From JBFFZF01 sp050732695 (GTDB lineage Bacteria; Gemmatimonadota; Gemmatimonadetes; Longimicrobiales; RSA9): a stretch of 64,000 bases of DNA. This document shows, in pieces, positions 52,983-60,617 of this stretch (positions are counted from its first letter, which is position 1; every line of letters starts with the position of its first letter). The stretch lies in assembly GCA_050732695.1 (NCBI GenBank), contig JBOHRL010000121.1, positions 1-64,000 on the forward strand, read 5' to 3'. Below the pieces are notes generated by a model that was not told the origin of the DNA, searched no databases, and saw only the letters and a list, made by a program, of their open reading frames with translations. A program made the position numbers and the translations under genes.

Positions 52983-54140
52983 GTGCCAAAACGTCGCTTT
53001 GCGTTCGCTGTGAGTTCTGTGAACGGGTTTCTGGAAATACTCCGCCGGGCCCTGGCGATCAGCCTCGTCCTGCTCATGCCACCGACCCTCGCCGCCTATC
53101 TCGGGGAGCAGGGCATTCCCGGCTTCACGTGGTCGCTCCCACAGATTGGCTGGCCCTGGATCCTCTGGGTCGGCGTGGCAATGGGTGTCGCGGGTGCAAT
53201 CGCGTGGTCGATCCTCGCGCACGATCGCAACAACGAAACATTCCATGCGTGGGCGGATCTCCTCGTCCGCCACTCGCTCGCCCTCATCTTCTTCACGTAC
53301 GGACTCTCGAAGCTGTTCCGCCTGCAATTCTATGAGCCCTATTACTACTGGCAGGAAACGCCGGCCGGCGACCTGAACGGGTTCGCTGTCACGTGGTTCT
53401 TCTTCGGGTCGTCGTACGCGTACTCCGTGTTTGTCGGCATGGGCGAGATCCTGTCCGCGGCGTTGCTGCTGGCGCGGCGTACACGAACGGCGGGCGCGCT
53501 GCTTCTGGTCGTCGTAGCGAGCAACATCCTCGCCGTCAACATCGCGTATGACATTGGCGTCGCGTGGTTCGCGGGCATGATGCTGGCTGGCGCATTCTAC
53601 GTGCTGATGGACGATGTGCCCCGCTTGCTGCACGTCCTCGCCGGTGACGGACCCACTCCCGCCAGACGCGAACCGATCCGCACCGGCGGCATTCGCACGG
53701 TCAGCGCTGTCACCGGAATGATCGCCGTGCTCATCCCCGTGATCGACAAGGTCCGCGACGTCCCGCGCGGCGCACCGGTCGTCACGGCGCTGACCGGTGC
53801 GTGGGCGCGCGTGGATGGGGGAGGAACGCCGGTCCGGGGCGGTAACGGCGCCGGAGCGTCACCGATGGAGCTTCGGTCTCCGGGCTGGGACCGGATCACG
53901 TTCGAGAAGAACTTCGGCGGCCAGCAGGTTCACGTGCGGATGGGTGGTGCCTTCGTAGCCGGCCGGTTCAGGGCCGATACCGTCGCACGCACGCTTCGCA
54001 TAACACTTCAGAATGCGGTGCGCGGCGAAACGTGGTTCGCTGGGCGCTACGAGATCACGGCGGACACGCTGGCGGTCCTGCGCGGCACAGTTGGCGAGGA
54101 TTCGATTGCGATTCGGCTCGTGCGCGTGCGTTCGCCGTGA
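52983..54140 (+). CDS. DoxX-like membrane protein with C-terminal beta domain
   Basis: A ~385-residue protein with five or so membrane helices in the first 230 residues (VLLMPPTLAAYL..., LALIFFTYGLSKLFRLQF, GMGEILSAALLLARRTRTAGALLLVVVASNILAVN), as in DoxX-type proteins. The following ~150 residues are beta-rich: WDRITFEKNFGGQQVHVRMGGAFVAGRFRADTVARTLRITLQNAVRG. Start is unclear; a GTG at 52983 is used, with 52905 overlapping fumC. DoxX proteins are linked to thiosulfate or quinone redox, but this one is only family-like. Function unknown. Confidence 0.7.
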   Translation: MPKRRFAFAVSSVNGFLEILRRALAISLVLLMPPTLAAYLGEQGIPGFTWSLPQIGWPWILWVGVAMGVAGAIAWSILAHDRNNETFHAWADLLVRHSLALIFFTYGLSKLFRLQFYEPYYYWQETPAGDLNGFAVTWFFFGSSYAYSVFVGMGEILSAALLLARRTRTAGALLLVVVASNILAVNIAYDIGVAWFAGMMLAGAFYVLMDDVPRLLHVLAGDGPTPARREPIRTGGIRTVSAVTGMIAVLIPVIDKVRDVPRGAPVVTALTGAWARVDGGGTPVRGGNGAGASPMELRSPGWDRITFEKNFGGQQVHVRMGGAFVAGRFRADTVARTLRITLQNAVRGETWFAGRYEITADTLAVLRGTVGEDSIAIRLVRVRSP

Positions 54141-54202
54141 GTTCCGCGAGGTCCGGACGCGAGCATCCTCTTCGCGGCAGAGAAAGCGGCAATCCGACGC
54201 GA

Positions 54203-55555
54203 TCAACCCGGACGGTCGTGTTCGGCGGCCTCGACGGCAGCAGCCGTCGAAAAGTCGGGTCCGCGTGACGGCTCGAGCGGCAGGCCCTCCGACTTCGCCA
54301 CGACGATCGAGGTCAGCACGTCGCCGGTCACGTTGGGCACTGTTCTGGCCATGTCGAGGATGCGGTCTACGCCCAGCGAGAGGGCGATGCCTTCGCCGGG
54401 GACGCCGACCATCTGGAGCACCATGACGAGCAGCGGGATGGACCCGCCGGGCACGCCGGCCGCGCCGATTGCGGTGATGATGGACATGACGACGACGATG
54501 AGCTGTTCGACGAGGCTCAGGTCGACACCGAAGACCTGCGCCAGGAACAGGACGGTCATGCCCTCGAAGAGAGCGGTCCCGTTCATGTTCATGGTTGCAC
54601 CGAGCGGAATCACGAAGCCGGCGATCTCGCGCGGCACGCCGAACTCCTCTTCGGCCGTTCGCAGCGTCGTCGGCAGTGTCGCATTCGAGCTGGAAGTCGA
54701 GAAGGCCGTGATCATCACATACTTGAGCCGGCCGAAGAACTCGCGCGGGCCGATTCCGGCCACGAACTTTGCGATGCTGCCGAGCACGATGAACTGATGA
54801 ATCAGGAGGCCGGTGAGGACCATCCCGACGTACATCAGGAGAGATCCAAGAACATCGAGGCCGAAGCGGGCGGTAACGGCAAAGATGAGCCCGGCCACGC
54901 CGTACGGGGCAAGCTTCATGGCGATGCCGATGATCTCGATGATGGCCTGGGCGACTCCATCGAGGAGCTTGAGCACGGGCTCACCGAAACTCTTCGGAAC
55001 ACGCGTCAGCGCGACGCCGAACACCAGCGTGAAGAAGATGATGCCGAGCATATCGCCGTCGGCGGCAGCGCCGAAGAAGTTGCGTGGAACGATATTGACG
55101 AACGTGTTGATGCCGAAGCCGGTTTCGCCGGCGGCGACCACGGTTTCGGCCGCCTGGCTCGAGTACTCTTCCATCAGGCCGGCGCGAACGTCAGGGTCGA
55201 GACCCGCGCCGGGTCGCACTACATTGGCCATGATCAGGCCGAGCGTGACCGCGACGCTGGTCGTGAGGACGAAGAAGCCGAGCGTCTTGCCGCCGACGCG
55301 GCCGAGCCGTCGCAGATCACCGAGGTTGGCGACACCGAGCGCGAGCGTGGTGAACACGAGCGGCACGACCACCATGAAGAGCATGCGCAGGAAGATCTGG
55401 CCGACCGGGTTCGCAATGTTGTTGATGATCCATTCGAGCCACGGCGCGCCGCCCCACAGGAGATTGGTGGTGACACCGGCCACAGCGCCCAGGCCGAGGC
55501 CCAGCAGGATCTTCGCGTGCAGCGGGACACGGGGAGACCGTGAGGACTCGCTCAT
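54203..55555 (-). CDS. Dicarboxylate/amino-acid:cation symporter (DAACS)
   Basis: A 450-residue protein with about eight membrane segments and the glutamate-transporter loops: FSTSSSNATLPTTLR in hairpin 1 and GAAGVPGGSIPLLVMVLQMVGVPGEGIALSLGVDRILDMARTVPNVTGD near the end, with the NMNGTALFEG motif in between. It imports C4-dicarboxylates or acidic amino acids with Na+ or H+. The start is the conserved MSES.. Met at 55555 with GGAG in front. Fumarase upstream and this symporter would fit dicarboxylate use. Confidence 0.93.
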   Translation of the reverse strand: MSESSRSPRVPLHAKILLGLGLGAVAGVTTNLLWGGAPWLEWIINNIANPVGQIFLRMLFMVVVPLVFTTLALGVANLGDLRRLGRVGGKTLGFFVLTTSVAVTLGLIMANVVRPGAGLDPDVRAGLMEEYSSQAAETVVAAGETGFGINTFVNIVPRNFFGAAADGDMLGIIFFTLVFGVALTRVPKSFGEPVLKLLDGVAQAIIEIIGIAMKLAPYGVAGLIFAVTARFGLDVLGSLLMYVGMVLTGLLIHQFIVLGSIAKFVAGIGPREFFGRLKYVMITAFSTSSSNATLPTTLRTAEEEFGVPREIAGFVIPLGATMNMNGTALFEGMTVLFLAQVFGVDLSLVEQLIVVVMSIITAIGAAGVPGGSIPLLVMVLQMVGVPGEGIALSLGVDRILDMARTVPNVTGDVLTSIVVAKSEGLPLEPSRGPDFSTAAAVEAAEHDRPG

Positions 55556-55679
55556 GAATGGATCTCCGGCATGGCGTTGAGGGGTGTGTGATCCGGCGCA
55601 CACGGTGAGTGTCGAACGGCAAGCGGACCCGTCCGCCGTACTTCCGTTGTCTGCCGCACACGCTCTTCTCTGCCATCGA

Positions 55680-56084
55680 TCATTCTGCGGCAGTCGCGTT
55701 CGGTGCGGCGCGGACGCGAAGCGTGCAGGCCGGGTGGACATCGCCGCCTGCAACGAGTTCGAATCGGTAGCGACCTTCCTGCGGGAAAACGACGCGCTCG
55801 AGTGGCATTGCTACGCGGGTCCGGGGCGAGTCGCGGCCGTCCGGAACCTGCGTTACACCTTCGATGGTGAGGACTCGCCGGCCGGCTTCATCGACGAGAT
55901 CGGCCCGAAACGCCTGCCCGCCGATCTCGCCATCCGACCACGCCATCACGAACAGAACCGTCATGCGCTCCTGCATCGCCGGGAAACCAGGCGCGATGAG
56001 TTCGTCAATCACACCGACGATGTCGAGTCGGCCGTCCGGTCGCTCGCGCACCTCGTCACACAGCAGGGAGAGGTGAAGGTCCAT
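55680..56084 (-). CDS. Small beta-sandwich-like protein (DUF6941-like)
   Basis: A 134-residue product starting MDLHLSLLCDEVRERPDGRLDIVGVIDELIAPGFPAMQERMTVLFVMAWSDGEIGGQAFRADLVDEAGRRVLTIEGV. The pattern LLCDEVR...G...VGVIDELIAPGFP followed by beta strands resembles DUF6941, a family of unknown function (by eye only). It ends with VHPACTLRVRAAPNATAAE. No signal. Separate from the symporter by 124 bp on the same strand. Confidence 0.72.
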   Translation of the reverse strand: MDLHLSLLCDEVRERPDGRLDIVGVIDELIAPGFPAMQERMTVLFVMAWSDGEIGGQAFRADLVDEAGRRVLTIEGVTQVPDGRDSPRTRVAMPLERVVFPQEGRYRFELVAGGDVHPACTLRVRAAPNATAAE

Positions 56085-56496
56085 GGCGCGGCCAAGATGC
56101 AGGACACCCCCGCCATGCGCAATGAAACCATCGCGAGAGGCCACGCCCGCCATCCGGCAGGTCACGACCGGCCGGCGGGTGATGAGCGGCTACGACGCCA
56201 GTGCCGGGCCGGCTGCGGTGGCGGTCGCCGCAACGGTGGCCGGTGAAGACGGCGCGCTTCGAGGCACGGCCGCCGATGATGCCGACTTCGCAGGGGACCG
56301 CGCAGGCACCGCTGCCGGATACGCTTGCCGGAGCGCACGTGATCGCATACCGTGCGCGCCGCCGCATCGACCCGGGCCGGGCGATCCGATGCGCAACGGA
56401 GGCCCCATCGTTTCGGGACTCGCGCCGTAGCGTGATGCACGAGACGGGATCACACAGGCCGGCTCCAACATCATCGAACAACGGTCACGCTCACGA

Positions 56497-57006
56497 ATGC
56501 GAATGCGTTATCGAAGCGATGTTTCTGCCGGCGTCATCGTCTTCCATCGCGACGAGGAAGGCTGCCGCTTCCTGTTGCTTCGGTCGCGCCTCACCAGGCG
56601 TCCGCTCTGGGAGTTCCCGAAAGGGGGCGTGAACGAGGGTGAAACGCTCGTGCAGGCCGCGCTGCGCGAGCTGGGTGAAGAAACCGGGATCATCGCTCCG
56701 AACGTTCGCCTGCTTGATGGATTCGAGCGCAGGGAGGACTACCGGTTTGTCATGCGCGAGGCAGGCGAATCAACGACGGTCCGCAAGCGTGTCACCTATT
56801 TTCTTGGTGAAGCGAGGCAGACCGGCGTAACGATCGCGCCAGGCGAGGCCACGCACCATGCATGGTTCCTGGTGGACGAGGCAAAGCGGAAGGTGCGCTA
56901 CGCGGCGAGACGTGAGATGCTGGACGCAGCAGCCACACACGCGGACTGTGCGTCAGCCGGAAACGAGTTCACGAAGTCGAGAGGCGAGCAGGCCGGCCGG
57001 GATTGA
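56497..57006 (+). CDS. NUDIX hydrolase
   Basis: A 169-residue NUDIX protein: SAGVIVFHRDEEGCRFLLLRSRLTRRPLWEFPKGGVNEGETLVQAALRELGEETGI. The box GGVNEGETLVQAALRELGEETG is complete. It resembles bis(5'-nucleosyl)-tetraphosphatases (Ap4A hydrolases), with the WEFPKGGV strand as in that subgroup. The C-terminus extends past the fold and overlaps the convergent next gene by 54 bp, so its last ~18 residues are unusual. Confidence 0.88.
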   Translation: MRMRYRSDVSAGVIVFHRDEEGCRFLLLRSRLTRRPLWEFPKGGVNEGETLVQAALRELGEETGIIAPNVRLLDGFERREDYRFVMREAGESTTVRKRVTYFLGEARQTGVTIAPGEATHHAWFLVDEAKRKVRYAARREMLDAAATHADCASAGNEFTKSRGEQAGRD

Positions 57007-57474
57007 ACGGGCCTGGCGCTGCACTTCCTGGTGTGACATGCCCATGAGCGGTCTGCCATCGAGCCAGTGCCGGCCTCCCGGCTCGATGAACACGAGACGG
57101 CCGTACCACACATCAGCGAGACGCCACGTCTCGAGCTGGATCCGCCACGGCACGCCGTCCACGACGAGCGAGCGAACATCGCGAATCCGACTCGCCGTCG
57201 CCGTCGGTACGCGTTCGCGCAGGACCAGACGGACCGACGGCTCGCGCACGCGGACAGTGCCCTCCCACGCGCACGACGGACACCAGCGCCGCTCCATGCG
57301 CATGTGCGGAACGCGCGAAACCCAGCGCAGCAGACGCGATACGAGAAGCAGCGTACCATGCCGGCAACGCGGACACTCCCGACCCGCCGGCAGCGCACGA
57401 CAGCTCACCACAGCGCTCACGATGAGCGGTACCAGAAAGACGGTCAGCAGGTAGGCAGCAATGAACAGAGTCAC
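56953..57474 (-). CDS. Membrane-anchored zinc-ribbon protein, unknown function
   Basis: A 173-residue product starting with GTG. The first ~25 residues form a membrane helix (TLFIAAYLLTVFLVPLIVSAVV). A zinc ribbon follows: CPRCRHG and, 30 residues later, WCPSCAW. The remainder is beta/helix mix (RLVFIEPGGRHWLDGRPLMGMSHQEVQRQARSI). It overlaps the convergent NUDIX gene by 54 bp. No known family; likely faces the cytoplasm with the ribbon. Confidence 0.65.
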   Translation of the reverse strand: MTLFIAAYLLTVFLVPLIVSAVVSCRALPAGRECPRCRHGTLLLVSRLLRWVSRVPHMRMERRWCPSCAWEGTVRVREPSVRLVLRERVPTATASRIRDVRSLVVDGVPWRIQLETWRLADVWYGRLVFIEPGGRHWLDGRPLMGMSHQEVQRQARSIPAGLLASRLRELVSG

Positions 57475-58119
57475 GGGCTGTCAGGCGTCATGCGTCGTCG
57501 GCAGCGTGCGAACCGATTCGAAGCTATCGCACCGAGGTCGCACGGACAATGCTTGCCGCCTCCGGCGAGGCGGACCCGCTTCGTTTTCCACAAACCGGTG
57601 CTTGCAATGCTCGCGGTGATGTTCGGGTTTCCTTCGCAAGCGCTGCGCCATCGACCATTTCGAGGTGCGCGCCGGGGTCGTCGATTCGACCGCTCTGGCC
57701 GAGGATGCCGTTGCGAGTTCCAGGCTCGAGCAACTCCCCGGCGCTGGATTCCGGGGACGCGCCAGGGCCGTACCCTCGGCCGCGCCGATGCTGGCCGTCC
57801 CGTCCGTGATGCCGCTCCGGTCGCGCACTCGCCTCGATGTATCCCTGAGCTGGACCTTCTCCCGGTCCCTGTCCTCGACCGCCCCGGCCCCCGCGACGCC
57901 GCCAACGTACCACGCCGAGGTGGGGGTGCTTTGAACGGATCGTCTGGTGGCAGCATCATCTCGATTCAAGGAATCGCGGCGCGCGATGGATCTGCACATC
58001 TTCATAATCGCACGTTACGGCCGGCATCGGGATCGCCGGTGAATCGGTTCCGTGAACCCGGCCCGGGAAACCAGGAAAACCCGAAAACGATCCGTTCCGG
58101 ACGATCCGTTCAAAACCTC
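57475..58119. other. 645-bp gap without convincing gene
   Basis: Several frames are open on both strands (for example 57481-58005 minus and 57665-57934 plus), but all translations are Arg/Pro/Ser-rich and mutually overlapping, the usual look of non-coding GC-rich DNA. A decayed gene is possible. The end shows ACGATCCGTTC twice (about 58087 and 58101). It leads into the promoter of the pterin operon. Confidence 0.45.
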
Positions 58120-58149
58120 TGGACACTTGCGGCGCGCCGTTGCTACATT
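58120..58149 (+). promoter_or_regulatory. Promoter of the leader RNA / pterin operon
   Basis: The -35 TGGACA (58120-58125) and -10 TACATT (58144-58149) are separated by 18 bp. Transcription would start near 58156, exactly at the 5' arm of the structured leader. Confidence 0.6.
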
Positions 58150-58155
58150 TCAGGA

Positions 58156-58344
58156 GCGTACCGGAGGATCCGTTTTGGGCCTACAGCTTTACACCATGGG
58201 GCCGGCTCCCGCGTCGGACGTCAAGCCCTTCCTGAGGGGGAAGGCGCGAAGATGTGGGGAGGTCACCAGTCGATCGTGACTGGGCTCCAAAAAAAGCCCT
58301 TCGGTACGTTGCCGGCCCGCGGGAGACTGCGGGCCGGCTTTTTT
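58156..58344 (+). ncRNA. Structured leader RNA (candidate riboswitch/attenuator)
   Basis: A ~190-nt RNA ending in a strong terminator, 66 nt before the PTPS gene. An 11-bp closing stem (one G-U) pairs 58157-58167 with 58298-58308. Inside are a TTTTGG/CCAAAA pairing (58172-58177 with 58286-58291), a CCTTCC/GGAAGG hairpin (about 58227-58244) and a CCAGTC/GACTGG hairpin (58266-58283), making a multibranched fold. There is no open frame with a ribosome-binding site in it. It does not match by eye the consensus of THF, preQ1, Moco, cobalamin, TPP, SAM or glycine riboswitches, nor SRP RNA. It could be a stand-alone small RNA. Confidence 0.55.
58311..58344 (+). terminator. Intrinsic terminator upstream of the pterin operon
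   Basis: A perfect 10-bp GC stem (GCCGGCCCGC with its complement), an 8-nt loop and a run of six T. It lies between promoter and first gene, so it either ends a small RNA or attenuates the operon. Its 5' arm starts 2 nt after the leader's closing stem. Confidence 0.85.
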
Positions 58345-58410
58345 GGGGTATGGAAACCCGGCTGACCGGGGCGTGTAAACGTCAGTTCCGACGGCATCCG
58401 ATGCGAGCCA

Positions 58411-58896
58411 ATGAGCGAAACGACGAGGACTCCGACTGAAGCGAAGGCGGAAGCGACGGCACAGACGAGTGTGCGGGCGCGCGTGCGCGTGACGCGCACA
58501 CTGCATTTCAGTGCGGCGCACCGGTTGAATCGCGAGGACTGGTCTGAAGCGAAGAACCGGGAAGTCTTCGGTCTGTGCGCGAATCCGAACTGGCACGGTC
58601 ACAATTACGAACTGGACGTGACGGTGGACGGGCCGATCGATCCGCAGACCGGCTATGTTCTGGATCTGAAGGTATTGCGAGAGTTGGTCGAGGCGCGGGT
58701 GATCGCGGATATCGATCATCGCAATCTGAACGTGGATGTGGCGTGGCTGGCGGGAACGAATCCGACGACGGAGAACCTTGTCGTCGCGATCTGGCGGCGT
58801 CTGGAGGGCGTGTTGCCGGCGGGAGTCCGCCTGGCGAGGCTGGTGCTTCACGAGACGGCGCGCAACGCGGTCGAATACACCGGAGAGCGGGAGTGA
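58411..58896 (+). CDS. 6-pyruvoyltetrahydropterin synthase, PTPS-II type
   Basis: A 161-residue protein. After a 24-residue polar head comes the PTPS fold: VTRTLHFSAAHRLNRE with His37, then FGLCANPNWHGHNYEL with Cys56, His62 and His64. The spacing His-19-Cys-5-His-1-His equals that of eukaryotic PTPS (H23, C42, H48, H50), which makes 6-pyruvoyltetrahydropterin for tetrahydrobiopterin. The usual QueD has only three residues between Cys and His. Later DIDHRNLN and TTENLVVAIW are also conserved. It is the first gene after the leader; GTP cyclohydrolase I follows 7 bp downstream. Confidence 0.92.
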   Translation: MSETTRTPTEAKAEATAQTSVRARVRVTRTLHFSAAHRLNREDWSEAKNREVFGLCANPNWHGHNYELDVTVDGPIDPQTGYVLDLKVLRELVEARVIADIDHRNLNVDVAWLAGTNPTTENLVVAIWRRLEGVLPAGVRLARLVLHETARNAVEYTGERE

Positions 58897-58903
58897 AGGG
58901 GAA

Positions 58904-59512
58904 ATGAGCGTGGGTGAGATCATCCGGGCGTCGGCGGTGCCGCTCGAGGATGTGCCGTTCGAGTCGTTGATCCGGGAGATTCTGCGGCGGCTGGGTGAGG
59001 ACCCGACGCGGCCGGGGCTGGTGAACACGCCCGGGCGGGTGGAAGCGAGTCTGCACTGGCTGACACGGGGTTACCGGGTCGCGGTCGAGGACGTGGTGGG
59101 CGGCGCGATTTTCGACGAAGACCATCACAACATGGTCATCGTGAAGGATATCGAGCTTTATTCGCTGTGCGAGCATCACATGCTTCCGTTCTACGGCAAG
59201 GCACACATCGCGTACATCCCGAACGGGCGCATTGTGGGACTGTCGAAGCTGGCCCGCGTGGTGGATGTTTACGCGCGGCGGCTTCAGGTGCAGGAACGGA
59301 TGACGGAACAGATCGCACAGGCGCTGTGGGACGTCCTCGAGCCGCAGGGTGTGGGGGTCATCCTGGAAGCGAGTCATCTGTGCATGATGATGCGCGGTGT
59401 CGAGAAGCAGAACTCGAGGACGATCACGAGTGCAATGCGCGGCGTCTTCCTGGATGAGTTGGCGACGCGGGAGGAGTTCCTGCGTCTGTGTATGGTGAAT
59501 GGCGGGAGCTGA
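58904..59512 (+). CDS. folE: GTP cyclohydrolase I
   Basis: A 202-residue FolE. The zinc site is Cys89 and His92 (SLCEHHMLPF) and Cys160 (SHLCMMMRGV); their spacing equals E. coli C110, H113 and C181. GEDPTRPGLVNTPGRV, GLSKLARVVDVYARRLQVQERMT and QNSRTITSAMRGVF complete the family. It makes 7,8-dihydroneopterin triphosphate from GTP, the substrate of PTPS. The start has GAAGGGGA upstream. Its stop lies inside the next gene's start region (14-nt overlap). Confidence 0.96.
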   Translation: MSVGEIIRASAVPLEDVPFESLIREILRRLGEDPTRPGLVNTPGRVEASLHWLTRGYRVAVEDVVGGAIFDEDHHNMVIVKDIELYSLCEHHMLPFYGKAHIAYIPNGRIVGLSKLARVVDVYARRLQVQERMTEQIAQALWDVLEPQGVGVILEASHLCMMMRGVEKQNSRTITSAMRGVFLDELATREEFLRLCMVNGGS

Positions 59513-60227
59513 GGCTGAACTGGCGCTGGCGGGCAGGCGCGCAGTCGTCACGGGTGCGTCACGGGGGATCGGCCGTGCGATCGCGGAGCGGCTGGCGGCA
59601 GGAGGGGCAAGGGTTCTCCTGATCGCGCGAGGCCGTGCGGCGCTGGAAGAGGCGGCGAGGGCAGTGGGCGGAATCGCGGTGGTGGCGGACGTTTCGGACG
59701 CCATGCTGGTCGCGGGTTTGCCGGAATCGGCGAAACGCGCCATGTCCGGAACCGCCGATCTGCTGGTCAACGCAGCCGGTGCATTCGCCCTGGCGAGTGT
59801 CGCAGACACGCCGATCGACGCGTTCGACGAACAGATCGCCGTGAATCTGCGCGGGCCGTTCCTGATGATACGCGCGTTTCTGCCGGGCATGCTGGCGGCG
59901 GGGTCTGGCGATATCGTGACACTGGGATCGATTGCAGGCCGTATCGCGTTTCCGATGAACGCCGCATACAGTGCCTCGAAGTTCGGGGTGCGCGGGCTCC
60001 ATGCCGTTCTCGACCAGGAGCTGCGCGGGACAGGAGTGAGGAGCACGCTGGTCGAGCCGGCCGCAACGGACACGCCGCTGTGGGACCCGATCGACCGGGG
60101 ACGACATCCGGAACTGCCGCCGCGCGGGGCGATGCTGGGTGCCGGTGCGGTCGCGGATGCGGTGGTGTGGGCAGTGACGCGGCCGGCGGACGCGGCGGTC
60201 CGGACGATCGCCATGGAAAGGGCGTAG
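59499..60227 (+). CDS. Short-chain reductase, candidate sepiapterin-reductase role
   Basis: A 242-residue SDR: RRAVVTGASRGIGRAIAERLAAGG, LVNAAGAFALASVADTPIDAF, the Ser of LGSIAGRIAF and active-site YSASKFGVRGLHAVLDQELRG. By sequence it is a classical SDR; the role as sepiapterin reductase (6-pyruvoyl-tetrahydropterin reduction) is inferred from its place between folE and queD in an overlapping operon. The gene overlaps folE by 14 nt and ends 3 bp before queD. It might alternatively act in fatty acid or quinone metabolism. Confidence 0.85.
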   Translation: MAGAEAELALAGRRAVVTGASRGIGRAIAERLAAGGARVLLIARGRAALEEAARAVGGIAVVADVSDAMLVAGLPESAKRAMSGTADLLVNAAGAFALASVADTPIDAFDEQIAVNLRGPFLMIRAFLPGMLAAGSGDIVTLGSIAGRIAFPMNAAYSASKFGVRGLHAVLDQELRGTGVRSTLVEPAATDTPLWDPIDRGRHPELPPRGAMLGAGAVADAVVWAVTRPADAAVRTIAMERA

Positions 60228-60230
60228 AAC

Positions 60231-60617
60231 ATGTACGTCGTGAGCGTGCAGGCGCATTACGACAGTGCGCATTTCCTGCGCAACTACCACGGGAAATGCG
60301 AGCGCCTGCACGGCCATCGCTACACGGTCGAGCTTGCGCTTCAGTCGAACACGCTCGATGGCGCTGGCATCGCATTCGATTTCGTCATCGTCAAGAAAGA
60401 GCTGCGGGCGCTGGCGAATCAGCTGGACCATGAGAACCTGAACGATCTCGAGCCGTTCAGGGAGCTGGAACCCTCGGCGGAAAACCAGGCAAAGTGGTTC
60501 TACGACGAACTGAAGGCGCGATTCCCGGCTGCGGTCGCGAGCGCGATCGTCTATGTCCGGGTGTGGGAAACGCCGACGCAGTGGGCTCAGTACTCGGAAC
60601 GGGCGTGGGTGTCATGA
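60231..60617 (+). CDS. queD: QueD-type 6-carboxytetrahydropterin synthase (PTPS-I)
   Basis: A 128-residue QueD-like protein. YDSAHFLRNYHGKCERLHGHRYTVEL carries His14, Cys23, His27 and His29: the C-x3-HGH pattern of QueD (PTPS-I), unlike the C-x5-HGH of the first gene. It has LDHENLNDLEPF and PSAENQAKWFYDEL. QueD makes 6-carboxytetrahydropterin for queuosine, or can do other pterin steps. Two different PTPS homologues in one operon is notable. Its stop overlaps the next start by ATGA. Confidence 0.92.
   Translation: MYVVSVQAHYDSAHFLRNYHGKCERLHGHRYTVELALQSNTLDGAGIAFDFVIVKKELRALANQLDHENLNDLEPFRELEPSAENQAKWFYDELKARFPAAVASAIVYVRVWETPTQWAQYSERAWVS

Noticed and set aside
58156..58344. 6S RNA, SRP RNA or tmRNA identity for the leader
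   Set aside because: The fold is multibranched rather than a single long bulged rod, the SRP GGAAG..AGCAG loop is absent, and there is no tRNA-like end. A formal covariance search was not possible, so this is provisional.
58508..60232. 574-residue open frame on the minus strand
   Set aside because: Lies antisense to PTPS, folE and the SDR; its translation is Ser/Arg/Pro-rich and without motifs, while the plus-strand frames have full catalytic signatures.
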